Of a stretch of DNA of 64,000 bases, positions 36,092-45,139 are shown one piece after another. The translations under genes and the position numbers were made by a program. Source of the DNA: a candidate division BRC1 bacterium HGW-BRC1-1 (GTDB lineage Bacteria > Sumerlaeota > Sumerlaeia > Sumerlaeales > Sumerlaeaceae). The notes beneath the pieces were generated by a model. The model was not told where the DNA came from, did no database searches, and saw only the letters and a list, made by a program, of their open reading frames with translations. Positions within the stretch are counted from its first letter, which is position 1. Each line of letters opens with the position of its first letter. The DNA lies in NCBI GenBank assembly GCA_002842095.1, contig PHCB01000002.1:1-64000 (forward strand), given 5' to 3'.

Positions 36092-36309
36092 GGGAAGCCA
36101 TCACCTTTCCGGTGAAATATTTTTGGGTCGACATCACAGACTTCAGCGCGAGATCGCCAGGTGCGATGGGGAAAGATGACAGGTCGGCAGAGGCACCATG
36201 GGGACGCCCGCAATGCGGTTTGGGAGATCAAACCAAATGGGGCAGGCGGTGAGAGTGATATGTCAAAGAAAAATGGGGTGTTAGAGAGCTAAAGCCGGAT
36301 CAGTGGTAA

Positions 36310-36858
36310 AATCCTGAAACCCGTTGCAGAACAAGAGTGATGCCGAGGGATGGGTTCAACCGGCAGGGGACGTTCCTCTCGTATGCAAAGGAAAACGCCA
36401 CGCCCTACAGCTGGACGTCGGCCAATGGCATGCGGCTCTTCAAGATCGGGAATCCCCTGGCGGCTTACGATCCCGACATTGCGGGCTATGACGCCGAGCG
36501 GTCGGCTGCGACGCAGCTGCGGGGAAGTTACGCGGTGACTTATAAAATCCGGGTGAACGTATCGAGCAGCAACGGCAAGCGTCTGGCAGTGTTGCTTAAC
36601 CCGCGAGGGGGGGCGTATGCAGGTTACATCCGCACGTCGCTGGCGGGTGGTCCGTCCACGGGACAGCTCCTGCCGTCGGCGACATTGAACATGGGCGATA
36701 ACACCAAGGCGATCGTTTGCGCAAAGATACCGTTGTCGTCCACGCCGCAAACGCTGCTCATCGAACTGATTCCCGCCGGAGCATCGAGCCTTCCCTTCGA
36801 GTTGATTCTCACCCCGTATTCGGCACCGGCGCAAGTGGACGATTGGACCCTATATTGA
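36310..36858 (+). pseudogene. Truncated 3' fragment of a GWE[VM]Y-family gene, ending DDWTLY
   Basis: This is an open frame without a credible start; a stop lies in frame at 36307. It encodes about 170 residues homologous to the last domain of the 783-residue protein: REGTF versus RQGTF, then the shared GNYG-x-TYK-[VI]-R / GSYAVTYKIRVN segment, SSSNGKRLAV, and a PFELILTPY end. It finishes with QVDDWTLY. About 600 N-terminal residues, including the signal peptide, are missing. It may be a pseudogene left by deletion; expression as a short protein from the GTG at 36337 cannot be excluded. Confidence 0.7.
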
Positions 36859-36931
36859 ATGTCCAACAACACGGTGGGTTTTTGAAGACAGGGATTTCTC
36901 GATTTTCCAAAAACTCAATGAAAGCGGCACT

Positions 36932-38113
36932 ATGAAAGTCATAAAGAGTGTTTCCTTATTAGCGGTCGGATTTGCGGCGGCAGCATTTTGCAGTACTGCA
37001 CAGGCTCAAAACAAACAGGCGAAAAATGTCATCCTCTTCATTGGCGACGGCATGGGCCATGCTCAGGTTGAGGCAGCGGTTTTTCAGAAATACGGCACGA
37101 AGCGTGATGATCAGGGCAATCCCCCGAAGCTCTCTTTTGAGAAGTTCCCCTTCCTGGGTTACACGACCAACTTTTCATCGGATAGTTTCGTTACGGATTC
37201 CTCGGCGGCTGGAACGGCTTTGGCCTCGGGGCAAAAGACCAATAACGGTGTGTTGGGCGTCACGCCCGATGGCCGCAAGCCCGACACGATTGCAGATATA
37301 GCCAAGGCGCAGGGTCAGGCCGTCGGTATTTTATCCTCGGTCGGTTTCAACCACGCTACTCCGGGGGCGTTTTTTGCGCATTCTGACAGCCGCAACGATT
37401 ACGACGAAATCACCAGCCAGGTGTTTACAGCCGATAACCCCGCCGATGTTTTGATCGGCGGCGGCATTTACAGCAAAACGTGGACCGATGATCTGCTGGA
37501 AGCGGAAGCCGCAAAAAACGACATCAAGATTTTTACCATCGACAACCTCAACGATCTGACGCCGGACAAGGTGGGCAAGTCGCGGGTATTGGGATATTTC
37601 GACGAAACCAACAACAAGCAGTTGGACTACATCACCAGCCGCACGGCGGCCAGCCGCGAGCCGCGTCTGGTGGAACTGACCACGCGCACGCTGGACCTGC
37701 TCATGGCGCGCGCCGACGACAAGGGTTTCTTCCTCATGGTTGAGGGCGGATCCATCGACTGGGCCTGCCACGCCAATATGGCCGGACCCGCCATCGGCGA
37801 GGTTTTGGAATTCGACGCTGCAATTGCTGCAACGCTTGAGGTGCTGAAGCAACGCAACGAACTTGAGAACACGATGATCGTGGTGACGGCGGACCACGAG
37901 ACGGGTGGCCTGACACTGGTCGGCCCTTACAAGAAGACCCTCGAGCAGGCTCCGGTGCAGTACAATTTCTCCAGTACCAACCACACGGGCATTCCTGTAA
38001 TGGTATGGGCGCAGGGCCCTGGCGCTCAGACGCTTAACGGCAAGAATGACCAGACCCACGTCTTTGAAGCCATGAAGGCAGCGATTACTCCGCAGGCGGG
38101 CATGGGACGCTAA
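36932..38113 (+). CDS. phoA: Alkaline phosphatase
   Basis: The 393-residue product has a signal peptide ending AQA-Q. It carries the alkaline phosphatase metal and nucleophile sites: FIGDGM (Asp39), TDSSAAGTA with nucleophile Ser90 (the usual next Ala is Ser), FLMVEGGSIDWACHAN, and TADHETGG. It should release phosphate from monoesters in the periplasm using zinc and magnesium. It is followed by a strong terminator and lies after the gene fragment at 36310, so it is monocistronic. No Pho box was recognised. It does not carry the W-x-[LVM]-Y tail of its neighbours. Confidence 0.92.
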   Translation: MKVIKSVSLLAVGFAAAAFCSTAQAQNKQAKNVILFIGDGMGHAQVEAAVFQKYGTKRDDQGNPPKLSFEKFPFLGYTTNFSSDSFVTDSSAAGTALASGQKTNNGVLGVTPDGRKPDTIADIAKAQGQAVGILSSVGFNHATPGAFFAHSDSRNDYDEITSQVFTADNPADVLIGGGIYSKTWTDDLLEAEAAKNDIKIFTIDNLNDLTPDKVGKSRVLGYFDETNNKQLDYITSRTAASREPRLVELTTRTLDLLMARADDKGFFLMVEGGSIDWACHANMAGPAIGEVLEFDAAIAATLEVLKQRNELENTMIVVTADHETGGLTLVGPYKKTLEQAPVQYNFSSTNHTGIPVMVWAQGPGAQTLNGKNDQTHVFEAMKAAITPQAGMGR

Positions 38114-38161
38114 GTTTACAAGCCCTGCGAGTATGCGGGGCGGTTTGGCTCGATTGAAACT

Positions 38162-38215
38162 ATCGGCGCGTTTGGATGTGACAAGATGTCGCATTCGGAC
38201 GCGCCGATTTTTTTT
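38162..38215 (+). terminator. Terminator of the alkaline phosphatase gene
   Basis: A 10-bp stem, ATCGGCGCGT/ACGCGCCGAT, encloses a second stem (ATG and GACA with TGTC and CAT), and eight T follow. The remaining ~190 nt to 38408 show nothing beyond the leader of the ABC gene. Confidence 0.9.
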
Positions 38216-38407
38216 GGGGACGCACACCGTTGACCTTGCGGATGACAAACGGTTGGATTTTCCATGGGTTCGTGAGAAGTGCTGCAACGGGTACAGATCC
38301 TGCTTGTCAGTGCCCGGGCTTTTGCCAAGCCCTCCGTATTTCTGATGACTCGCGACGTTTGATCGCGCCTTTGCGGTGTGGTTTAAACGGGCGAACAAAG
38401 AGAAGCC

Positions 38408-39334
38408 ATGATCGAAGTCGACAACATCACGAAGAGTTATGGAACCACCCGGGCTTTAACCGGAGCGTCGTTCCGCATCAGCAAGGGGGAGATCGTCGGT
38501 TTTCTCGGGCCGAATGGCGCGGGTAAAAGCACGACGATGAAAATCCTCACGTGTTACATTCCGGCGGATTCGGGCCGCGCCACGGTGGCGGGTCACGATG
38601 TCTTCACCGACTCGCTGGAAGTGCGCCGCCGCATTGGTTACCTGCCCGAGAACACGCCACTCTACATGGAAATGTTGGTGGTGGATTTCCTGCGTTTTGT
38701 AGGCGGGATGCGGGGCCTCAAGGGCGCTCGCCTGAAGAAACGGGTGGGCGATGTGATCGGTCTGACCGGTCTCGAGGGAGCGGTCGGCAAGTACATCGGC
38801 GAGCTTTCCAAGGGTTACCGCCAGCGTGTGGGTTTGGCTCAGGCGCTCATCCACGAGCCGGATATTCTGGTGCTGGATGAGCCGACAAGCGGCCTAGACC
38901 CGAATCAGATCAAAGACATCCGCGACCTCATCCGTGAAATCGGACGTGAGAAAACGGTCATCCTTTCCACGCACATTCTTCCTGAAGTAACGGCCACCTG
39001 TGACCGTGCCATCATCATCAGCGACGGGCGGGTGGTGGCCTCGGGAACACCCCAGGAACTGACCTCGCGCGGGCGCGGAGAGCAACACGTGACCGCATCG
39101 GTGCGCGGGCCGCGGCCGGATGTTGAGGCGAAGTTGCGCAAGCTGGCGGGCGTTCAAGAGGTCTCCGTGCTCGACGTGCAGGACGGCGTGGTGCGACTGG
39201 AGTTGCGCGGTGCCAAGGGCGACGGACTCTCGGAGCGCGTCTACGAGGCGGTTAGTTCCAACCAGTGGGGCCTCGTGGAATTGCGCCGCGAACGCGCTAC
39301 ACTGGAACAGGTTTTTACAGATTTGACCACATGA
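38408..39334 (+). CDS. ABC transporter ATP-binding protein (GldA-like)
   Basis: The 308-residue product has Walker A GPNGAGKST (34-42), signature LSKGYRQR (133-140), Walker B ILVLDEP (Asp157, Glu158) and a switch His in STHILPE. The C-terminal ~70 residues beyond the core match the extended GldA/CcmA type. It is the first gene of a cluster with a small lipoprotein, a permease, a GldG-like protein and a DUF4340 protein, which together form an export-type ABC complex. GldA in Bacteroidetes supports gliding, but most such clusters occur in non-gliding bacteria, so motility is not implied. Confidence 0.92.
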   Translation: MIEVDNITKSYGTTRALTGASFRISKGEIVGFLGPNGAGKSTTMKILTCYIPADSGRATVAGHDVFTDSLEVRRRIGYLPENTPLYMEMLVVDFLRFVGGMRGLKGARLKKRVGDVIGLTGLEGAVGKYIGELSKGYRQRVGLAQALIHEPDILVLDEPTSGLDPNQIKDIRDLIREIGREKTVILSTHILPEVTATCDRAIIISDGRVVASGTPQELTSRGRGEQHVTASVRGPRPDVEAKLRKLAGVQEVSVLDVQDGVVRLELRGAKGDGLSERVYEAVSSNQWGLVELRRERATLEQVFTDLTT

Positions 39335-39345
39335 GGAGAGACAAC

Positions 39346-39603
39346 ATGACAAAGCACTTGATGGCAATTTCTGCGGCAGCGATGCTGGTTCTGCCCGTAC
39401 TGACGGGTTGTGAGAAGCATTCCACGACGGGCCCGGCTGCAATGGGTTCGGAGACGACGATGACCCTTGAAGCTCAGTCCACGCAGGTTGAGGGCGCGCC
39501 CCCCGCGGCAGCAGCGGCACCGGAAGTCGTTGCCACACCCATCGCGTCCGACGCCGGCGTTGTGGTGGAGACGACTACCACAACCACCACCATTGCCCCC
39601 TGA
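39346..39603 (+). CDS. Small lipoprotein inside the ABC cluster
   Basis: The 85-residue product has a lipoprotein signal with lipobox LTGC (Cys at about 21). The mature part is low-complexity, rich in Thr, Ala, Pro and Val, with runs of Thr near the end (ETTTTTTTIAP). It starts 11 nt after the ATPase stop and is followed by the permease 46 nt later, so it is co-transcribed. No domain is seen. A disordered periplasmic tether is the likeliest reading; this gene is not usual in GldA-type clusters. Confidence 0.7.
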   Translation: MTKHLMAISAAAMLVLPVLTGCEKHSTTGPAAMGSETTMTLEAQSTQVEGAPPAAAAAPEVVATPIASDAGVVVETTTTTTTIAP

Positions 39604-39649
39604 ACGGGCTTAGCACACACATCATTTAAATCAGACGGAATTTCTTTCG

Positions 39650-40378
39650 ATGGCCAACATCTATCGCATTTTCAAAAAAGAAGTGGGCGGGTATATGAAC
39701 TCCGCCTCGGCGTATGTTTTCCTCATCGTGTTTCTTGCGCTGGGGGCCACGCTGTTTTTCACGCAGGGCGGCTTCTTTCTCAACCGCCAGGCGAGCATGG
39801 GCGGGTTCTTTGTGTTCGTTCCGTGGCTCTTCCTCTTCTTTGTGCCGGCCATAGCCATGCGCATCTGGGCTGAGGAAAAGAAGGCTGGCACGGAGGAACT
39901 TCTCATGACCATGCCCGTGCGGGATTACGAAGTGGTGATGGGCAAGTATTTAGCGGCCCTGCTGCTGCTGGTTGTGGCGCTGCTGCTTACGTTTCCTTTG
40001 CCGCTTACGGTGCGCCACTTCGCGGATCCGAAGACTCCTGTCGATTGGGGTCCTGTGGCGGGCGGTTACACGGCGTCCATCCTTTTCGGGGCCATGGTGC
40101 TGGCCATTGGAACCTGGTCGAGCAGCCTCACGCGCAATCAGATCATCGCGTTCATCCTCGGATGCGCCATCACGTTCGTGACCATCGTGCTGGGTTTCCC
40201 GGCGGTTTACGAAGTGCTGCCCTTCGGACAGTTCCTGGCGTCGCTCAGCCCGTGGACGCGCTACGTGAGCATGTACAGCGGCGCCATCAGTCTGGCCGAT
40301 GTGGTCTATTATCTGTCCGCAGTGGCGCTGTTTCTTTACCTAAATATTCGCACAGTCGAGAGCAGGAAGTGGATGTGA
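39650..40378 (+). CDS. ABC transporter permease (GldF-like)
   Basis: The 242-residue product has six membrane helices and the family segments IFKKEVGGYMNSASAYVF near the start and RIWAEEKKAGTEELLMTMPV after helix 2. It is the membrane partner of the ATPase at 38408. It lies 46 nt after the lipoprotein gene and 3 nt before the GldG-like gene, so the cluster is one operon. Confidence 0.88.
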   Translation: MANIYRIFKKEVGGYMNSASAYVFLIVFLALGATLFFTQGGFFLNRQASMGGFFVFVPWLFLFFVPAIAMRIWAEEKKAGTEELLMTMPVRDYEVVMGKYLAALLLLVVALLLTFPLPLTVRHFADPKTPVDWGPVAGGYTASILFGAMVLAIGTWSSSLTRNQIIAFILGCAITFVTIVLGFPAVYEVLPFGQFLASLSPWTRYVSMYSGAISLADVVYYLSAVALFLYLNIRTVESRKWM

Positions 40379-40381
40379 ACC

Positions 40382-42049
40382 ATGGCTTTGAACGCTGAAA
40401 ACAGCTCGCGCGGAAGCCGCGCTTTCAAGTACGGTGCCAACGTGTTGATCGGCACGGTGTTGTTTCTCGCCATTCTCGGTGCCATCAATTTCATGGCGTC
40501 GAAGTCGGCCATGCGGGTCGACCTGACCCGCAACAAACAATTCACCCTGAGCGAGGGAACTCGCGAGATTCTGCGCGGGTTGAAAAGCGAAGTCACCGTG
40601 ACGGTTTATGTGACCGAGGACGGCGTGCCCGCGGAGATGGTTGAGCAACGCAAACGATTGCGCAGCCTGCTGATGGAATATCGCGCGGTGTCGGGCAACC
40701 GCATTAACTTCACTTTCAAAGACCCCAGCACGGACCCTGAGGCGTTGCGCAAGGCCGAGCAGGCGGGTGTGCCCCCGGTGCAGATGCAGACCATGGGCAA
40801 CGCAGAGTACTCGGTAAAGGAAGGCTACTTCGGTCTGGTGCTTCAGTATCAGGGTAAGAACCAGGCGATTCCCGTGGTGCAGCCGAACCTCTCACTTGAA
40901 TACGCGATGACGAACGCCATCAACAAACTGGCGCAGGTTAACGTGCCGGTGGTGGGTGTGGTTGCGGCTGCAGGCAATCCATTCATGGGCGAGCAGGGAC
41001 AGTTTCAGTCCGTGGCCAGGCTGATGCAGGAAGAGGGTTACACGGTTAAGAGTATCGATCCGACCCGTATGCGCGACAGCGATACGTCGGGCGTGAAGTT
41101 GCTGATGGTGATGCAGCCCGATGAACTGAGCGAGGAGGCGTTGTATCGCATCGATCAGTTCGTCATGGATGGCGGCAAGTTGTTCGTGGCCACGTCCGGT
41201 GTGCAGCTTGATCAGCAAAGCGGCAATGCCATGCCGCGCTCACCCAACATCAATTCGTTGCTGGAAAATTACGGAGTCCGTATCGAGCAGGATCTGCTCG
41301 AGGATTGGGGCAACGGCCGTCAACGCGCCTTCATGACCCAGCGTGGTCCGGTGCGGCGCACGGACCCCTTTACCATCGAGGCGACTGATTTGAACGAAAC
41401 CGCGACCATCACGGCGAAGTTGCCCAGTTTTGTTTTGTTGTTCCCTTCGAGCATCACGCGCAGCGCTCAGGGCACCAGCGGCACGGTGGAGGCTCTTATA
41501 TCCACTTCGGCGCGCACACGGCGGCAGGAGACGATGTTTAACATGCAGGGCGATCGTCTCACGCCACCTTCCAGCGAGGAACTGAGTGGGCTGAAATCCT
41601 ATGACGTGGGCGTTCATGTGAAGGGTGCGTTGAAGAGCCGTTTCGCCTCGGTGGATCCGCCGGTGGTGACCAACGACGACGGCAGCACGCGCGCTGTGGC
41701 GGTGAGCACCGTGAAGCATGAAAGCCCCGAGACGGCAGAAGTTGTGGTGGTGTCGAGCCCTTTCTCTTTCATCGATGAGGTGCTTGGGGCCGGGGGCGCT
41801 ACGCTGGCCAATGCGGTGTTCCTTCTGAACACGGCCGATGCTCTGACCCGTGGCGGCGAGATTATCGCTCTGCGCAGCAAGCAGGCCGAGTTTGCCTCGC
41901 TGCGCAAAGTGGAAGAAAGCGAAGCGCGCACGACGAAGGCGCTGGTCATCATCGGTATGCCGATGCTCCTGGCACTGCTGGGTCTTGTCCGCCTTGGTTG
42001 GAACCGTTACAGGCGCAACCGCTGGCAGGATATCTACGGGGTGAAGTGA
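40382..42049 (+). CDS. GldG-family ABC-associated protein
   Basis: The 555-residue product has an N-terminal helix (about 20-40) and a large periplasmic part with the GldG signature: VDLTRNKQFTLSEGTREIL, then VTVYVTEDGVP, a disulfide-free beta/alpha fold, and a C-terminal helix (about 520-540) followed by a basic tail. Such proteins are thought to form the periplasmic side of the ABC complex with GldF. It follows the permease by 3 nt and precedes the DUF4340 gene by 77 nt. Confidence 0.88.
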   Translation: MALNAENSSRGSRAFKYGANVLIGTVLFLAILGAINFMASKSAMRVDLTRNKQFTLSEGTREILRGLKSEVTVTVYVTEDGVPAEMVEQRKRLRSLLMEYRAVSGNRINFTFKDPSTDPEALRKAEQAGVPPVQMQTMGNAEYSVKEGYFGLVLQYQGKNQAIPVVQPNLSLEYAMTNAINKLAQVNVPVVGVVAAAGNPFMGEQGQFQSVARLMQEEGYTVKSIDPTRMRDSDTSGVKLLMVMQPDELSEEALYRIDQFVMDGGKLFVATSGVQLDQQSGNAMPRSPNINSLLENYGVRIEQDLLEDWGNGRQRAFMTQRGPVRRTDPFTIEATDLNETATITAKLPSFVLLFPSSITRSAQGTSGTVEALISTSARTRRQETMFNMQGDRLTPPSSEELSGLKSYDVGVHVKGALKSRFASVDPPVVTNDDGSTRAVAVSTVKHESPETAEVVVVSSPFSFIDEVLGAGGATLANAVFLLNTADALTRGGEIIALRSKQAEFASLRKVEESEARTTKALVIIGMPMLLALLGLVRLGWNRYRRNRWQDIYGVK

Positions 42050-42126
42050 TTCGCACCGCAGTTGAGCAAATGTTTTGCACTGTTTAACAAATAAAATATC
42101 AGCAAATTAACAACGGAACTTCAACG

Positions 42127-43197
42127 ATGAACAACAAACACACGATGGTTCTTCTGGTGTTGGCGGTGGTGCTCGTGGCCGCGGCTTATTATTATAGCAG
42201 CTCGAATGATGCGGCGGTGCGCGCCAGCGCGCCGGCCTTCCGCACGGTGTCGGAGGGTGTCACGTCTTCCACGGTGGCGCGCATCGACATCGTTCCCGCA
42301 GGAGAGCGGGCGGTGGCCATCGTAAAACGTGATGCCGTGTGGTACACCGACCCCGAAAAAGATCAGCGGGCCGACAAGGCCCTGATCAGTGGCCTGTTCG
42401 GCGCGCTGGAGAATCGCCTGGAGGGGCAGGTCGTCTCCACAAATCCCGAATCCTTTGCGGGCTATGAAGTGACCGAGACAAGCGGCACGCATTTGAAACT
42501 GTCCGGCCAGGATGGCAAGGTGCTCACCGATGTCATGGTGGGAAAAGCCGGCCCGGGATTCTCCACAACATTTGTGATGACGCCCGACGCCAAAGAGGTG
42601 GTGGAGGCCGAGGCCTCGCTGTCCTATCTGGTGAACCGCCCCGAGGGATGGCGGGATATGAACGTGTTCGATCTGCGCAGTGACGCCATCACGGCCGTGA
42701 AAAGCGAGGGCACCTCGGCCACGTGGGCGTTGATGCAGGACGGTGGCAAGTGGACCATGACCGAGCCGTTTGCCCGCGAGGGTGACGCGGACAAGGTGCA
42801 GTCGCTGCTGTCTGGGATCGCCACGTTGAAGGCGACGAAATATGTGGATACCACCAAGAATGCATCGTTGGAAAGCTACGGTCTGGACAAGCCCGCGCAA
42901 ACCGTGGAGATAAGCTACACGATGAGCGAAGGCGACGCGCCAACGACGGTCACACGCAAGCTGATGATCGGCACGGCGGCCCCCGGCGACCAGATGGGCC
43001 ATTACGCGCGTCGCGACGACAAGGATGAGGTGTTTGTTATGCCTCAGTTCAACGTGAATCAGTTGATCAGCAAGCCCGAGGAATTGAGCGTTCTGCCCCC
43101 CGTGGTGAGCGATGAGGGGACAACGGAAACCGTCGTTGTTGAAGAGCCGACCTCAGGCACCATCTCCGAGACAGAACCAACCACAGCGGCGATGTAA
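42127..43197 (+). CDS. DUF4340-family protein
   Basis: The 356-residue product has one N-terminal membrane helix (about 8-26) and a periplasmic domain with two repeats of the DUF4340 type: VARIDIVPAGERAVAIVKRD, then DLRSDAITAVKSEG and a second IATLKATKYVDTTKN block. These genes commonly sit at the 3' end of ABC-permease-GldG clusters, as here. The C-terminus is a low-complexity acidic tail (E-x-T-T-x repeats). The function is unknown beyond the association. Confidence 0.82.
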   Translation: MNNKHTMVLLVLAVVLVAAAYYYSSSNDAAVRASAPAFRTVSEGVTSSTVARIDIVPAGERAVAIVKRDAVWYTDPEKDQRADKALISGLFGALENRLEGQVVSTNPESFAGYEVTETSGTHLKLSGQDGKVLTDVMVGKAGPGFSTTFVMTPDAKEVVEAEASLSYLVNRPEGWRDMNVFDLRSDAITAVKSEGTSATWALMQDGGKWTMTEPFAREGDADKVQSLLSGIATLKATKYVDTTKNASLESYGLDKPAQTVEISYTMSEGDAPTTVTRKLMIGTAAPGDQMGHYARRDDKDEVFVMPQFNVNQLISKPEELSVLPPVVSDEGTTETVVVEEPTSGTISETEPTTAAM

Positions 43198-43261
43198 CCC
43201 AGACCCCTATCATCTGCTGGTTCTGGGAGGACGGAATTATTGAAGCTCTCAGCATTCGGTG

Positions 43262-43807
43262 CTACTTCCCAGCGGCAGAAGTCTTAACCAATATCTTTGC
43301 CAACGCCGGATCCAGCGCCAGGAAGATGCCGGCCATTCCCTGGGGTTTGTCGTCGTTCCAAGAGAGGCCCACGCAGGCGCTTTTTTTCATGCGGATTTCA
43401 TGGGGATCGGAGCCCAGCGCTGCCATGATCATCTGCGAGAGATTGGGTTGGTGGCCCACGGCGAAGAGCACGGCTTCTTTGTCGCCCTTCCTTCCGGCAA
43501 GCTGCACACCGTGGCGCGCAATTTCGTGGCGCAGGTCGGCCCAGGACCCTTCGGGTGTCAGCGCGTCGGTCTCCAATGGTTCGGGACAACGCTTCATATT
43601 CTCCATGATAACGTCAGCGGTTTCCCTCGCACGAACCAGGGGGCTGGTCAGCAGGATGTCGGGTCGCAACCGCAACCGGGCAAGCGCGAGGGCGAGGTGG
43701 CGGGTCTGGGTGGCACCCGGTTTCACGATGCGTCTCAGTTCATCGAGACCCGGCTTTCCGTGGCCGAGTTCTTCGGCGAGGGCGTGACGAATGAAAATGA
43801 TTTTCAT
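43262..43807 (-). CDS. sixA: SixA-type phosphohistidine phosphatase
   Basis: The 181-residue product is a histidine-phosphatase superfamily protein with RHA (His8) near the N-terminus, TSPLVRARETAD and AVGHQPNLS (second catalytic His). This matches SixA, which dephosphorylates phosphohistidine in HPt or PTS proteins. It is divergent from the cytidylate-kinase-like gene at 43986 and convergent with the DUF4340 gene. There is no partner kinase nearby. Confidence 0.87.
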   Translation of the reverse strand: MKIIFIRHALAEELGHGKPGLDELRRIVKPGATQTRHLALALARLRLRPDILLTSPLVRARETADVIMENMKRCPEPLETDALTPEGSWADLRHEIARHGVQLAGRKGDKEAVLFAVGHQPNLSQMIMAALGSDPHEIRMKKSACVGLSWNDDKPQGMAGIFLALDPALAKILVKTSAAGK

Positions 43808-43985
43808 GGCGACATCCTTTTCCCGCCGTGCTGTCCGGGGCGCGGAAGCGCGACGTTAACCATCAGTACCTCTTTTGTGGGACACCAGGCGTGACCTGAC
43901 AACTCAAATTGTCGCTCGACAAAGAATGTCGTCCGCCCCACGATGACTTAAACATCCACAACGGTTACACGCAGGAGGCGCCCCC

Positions 43986-44663
43986 ATGAAGGGAATGACG
44001 GAATTTATCAAAGCGTACAGTTCGACTCTGCCTCACGACCAACAGGGCGGAGATCAACCCCGTCCGTTTAAAATGCCCATCGCCATATCGCGACAAATCG
44101 GCAGCGGGGGGCGTTTGGTGGCGGCCCGCCTGTCTGAGCGACTGGGTTTGGAACTCGTGGGAAAAAGTATCATTGAAGAGATTTCTCATCGGACCAAGGT
44201 ACCCACGGATTTGTTGAACCTGTTGGATGAAAAACCGGGCCGGGCGATGGAGCTGTTTGGGGCGGGGTTGCTGCGGGGCGCATCCATTACGGAGTCTGAC
44301 TATGACCGGGTTTTGAAGGCGACCATTTCCACCTTCCTCGAATTAGGCAATGCAATCATTCTCGGGCGTGGATCGGTATTTGTCGCGGTTCCCGGGCGGG
44401 CGCTGCGGTTATTGATCATGGCTCCGATGGAGAACCGCATTGAAGCCATGACGCGCTATGAGGATCTCACGCCGCAAAAGGCCCGGGCGCGGGTGCTCGA
44501 GATAGACGCTGAGCGCAGGCAATTCAACAAGCGTCACTTTGGTCACGAGGAAGCCTCGGCCGAACATTACGATCTGGTTGTGAACACCGCTTTGTTTTCC
44601 ATCGACGAGGCTGCGGAAATAGCTATTTGCGCTTATCAAAAGATGGTGGAAGCGCATCGTTGA
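43986..44663 (+). CDS. Cytidylate kinase-like protein
   Basis: The 225-residue product has a P-loop-type N-terminus, ISRQIGSGGRLVAARLSERLGLELV, followed by lid-like helices with conserved Arg (GRGSVFVA, then RYEDLTPQKARARV). This is the cytidylate-kinase-like family (AAK6-like), not canonical Cmk; its substrate is not established. It lies ~190 nt before the ATP synthase operon on the same strand. GGAGG precedes the ATG at about 43974. Confidence 0.8.
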   Translation: MKGMTEFIKAYSSTLPHDQQGGDQPRPFKMPIAISRQIGSGGRLVAARLSERLGLELVGKSIIEEISHRTKVPTDLLNLLDEKPGRAMELFGAGLLRGASITESDYDRVLKATISTFLELGNAIILGRGSVFVAVPGRALRLLIMAPMENRIEAMTRYEDLTPQKARARVLEIDAERRQFNKRHFGHEEASAEHYDLVVNTALFSIDEAAEIAICAYQKMVEAHR

Positions 44664-44851
44664 TCGTAGCCTTTTGCCAGCTTCGATCAGTATGGGCTGG
44701 CGATAGTGTACCGAATTAGCCGTATTTTTGAATGCTAAAGAAAATAAGCGACGAACGAAGTTGTCTGGCTTGGCGGACCCTTCGGGCATCGGCTGATGCA
44801 GGGCGCGCGCGGTTGAAGCGCAACCGGCAGGTGAGAGAGTGAGGCAACGCC

Positions 44852-45139
44852 TTGGATGGTTCGCAAAAGAATGAAAAACCCGACGCCGAAGCTGGCGCGG
44901 AGCAGTCTTCCGGCAGCAATGCACGGAAGGAAACTCCTGTCGGCAAGGCGACGATGGCGATCATGATTCCCACTACTCTCGCAGCGAGCGTGTTGGTGGG
45001 GGTTTTTGTCGGCAACTGGCTGGATACAAAGTTCGGAACCGGGCCGTGGTTGATGATTTTGTTTATTGTGATGGGTTCGGTAGCGGGAATTCGGCAAACG
45101 AAACAGATTCTCAAGCGCATAGAAGACAGCGAGAAGTGA
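44852..45139 (+). CDS. atpZ: AtpZ/AtpI-family protein, TTG start
   Basis: The 95-residue product has two membrane helices (about 31-50 and 62-79) and a hydrophilic, acidic N-terminus. It fits the AtpZ/AtpQ group that often opens ATP synthase operons and is linked to c-ring assembly or magnesium uptake. The start is TTG at 44852, with GTGAGG about 8-12 nt upstream; no ATG suits. The stop overlaps the next gene (TGATG), coupling the two. Confidence 0.82.
   Translation: MDGSQKNEKPDAEAGAEQSSGSNARKETPVGKATMAIMIPTTLAASVLVGVFVGNWLDTKFGTGPWLMILFIVMGSVAGIRQTKQILKRIEDSEK

Noticed and set aside
38408-43197. Gliding motility locus
   Set aside because: GldA/F/G-like ABC clusters with DUF4340 occur widely in non-gliding bacteria. 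None of the gliding-specific Gld or Spr genes is present.
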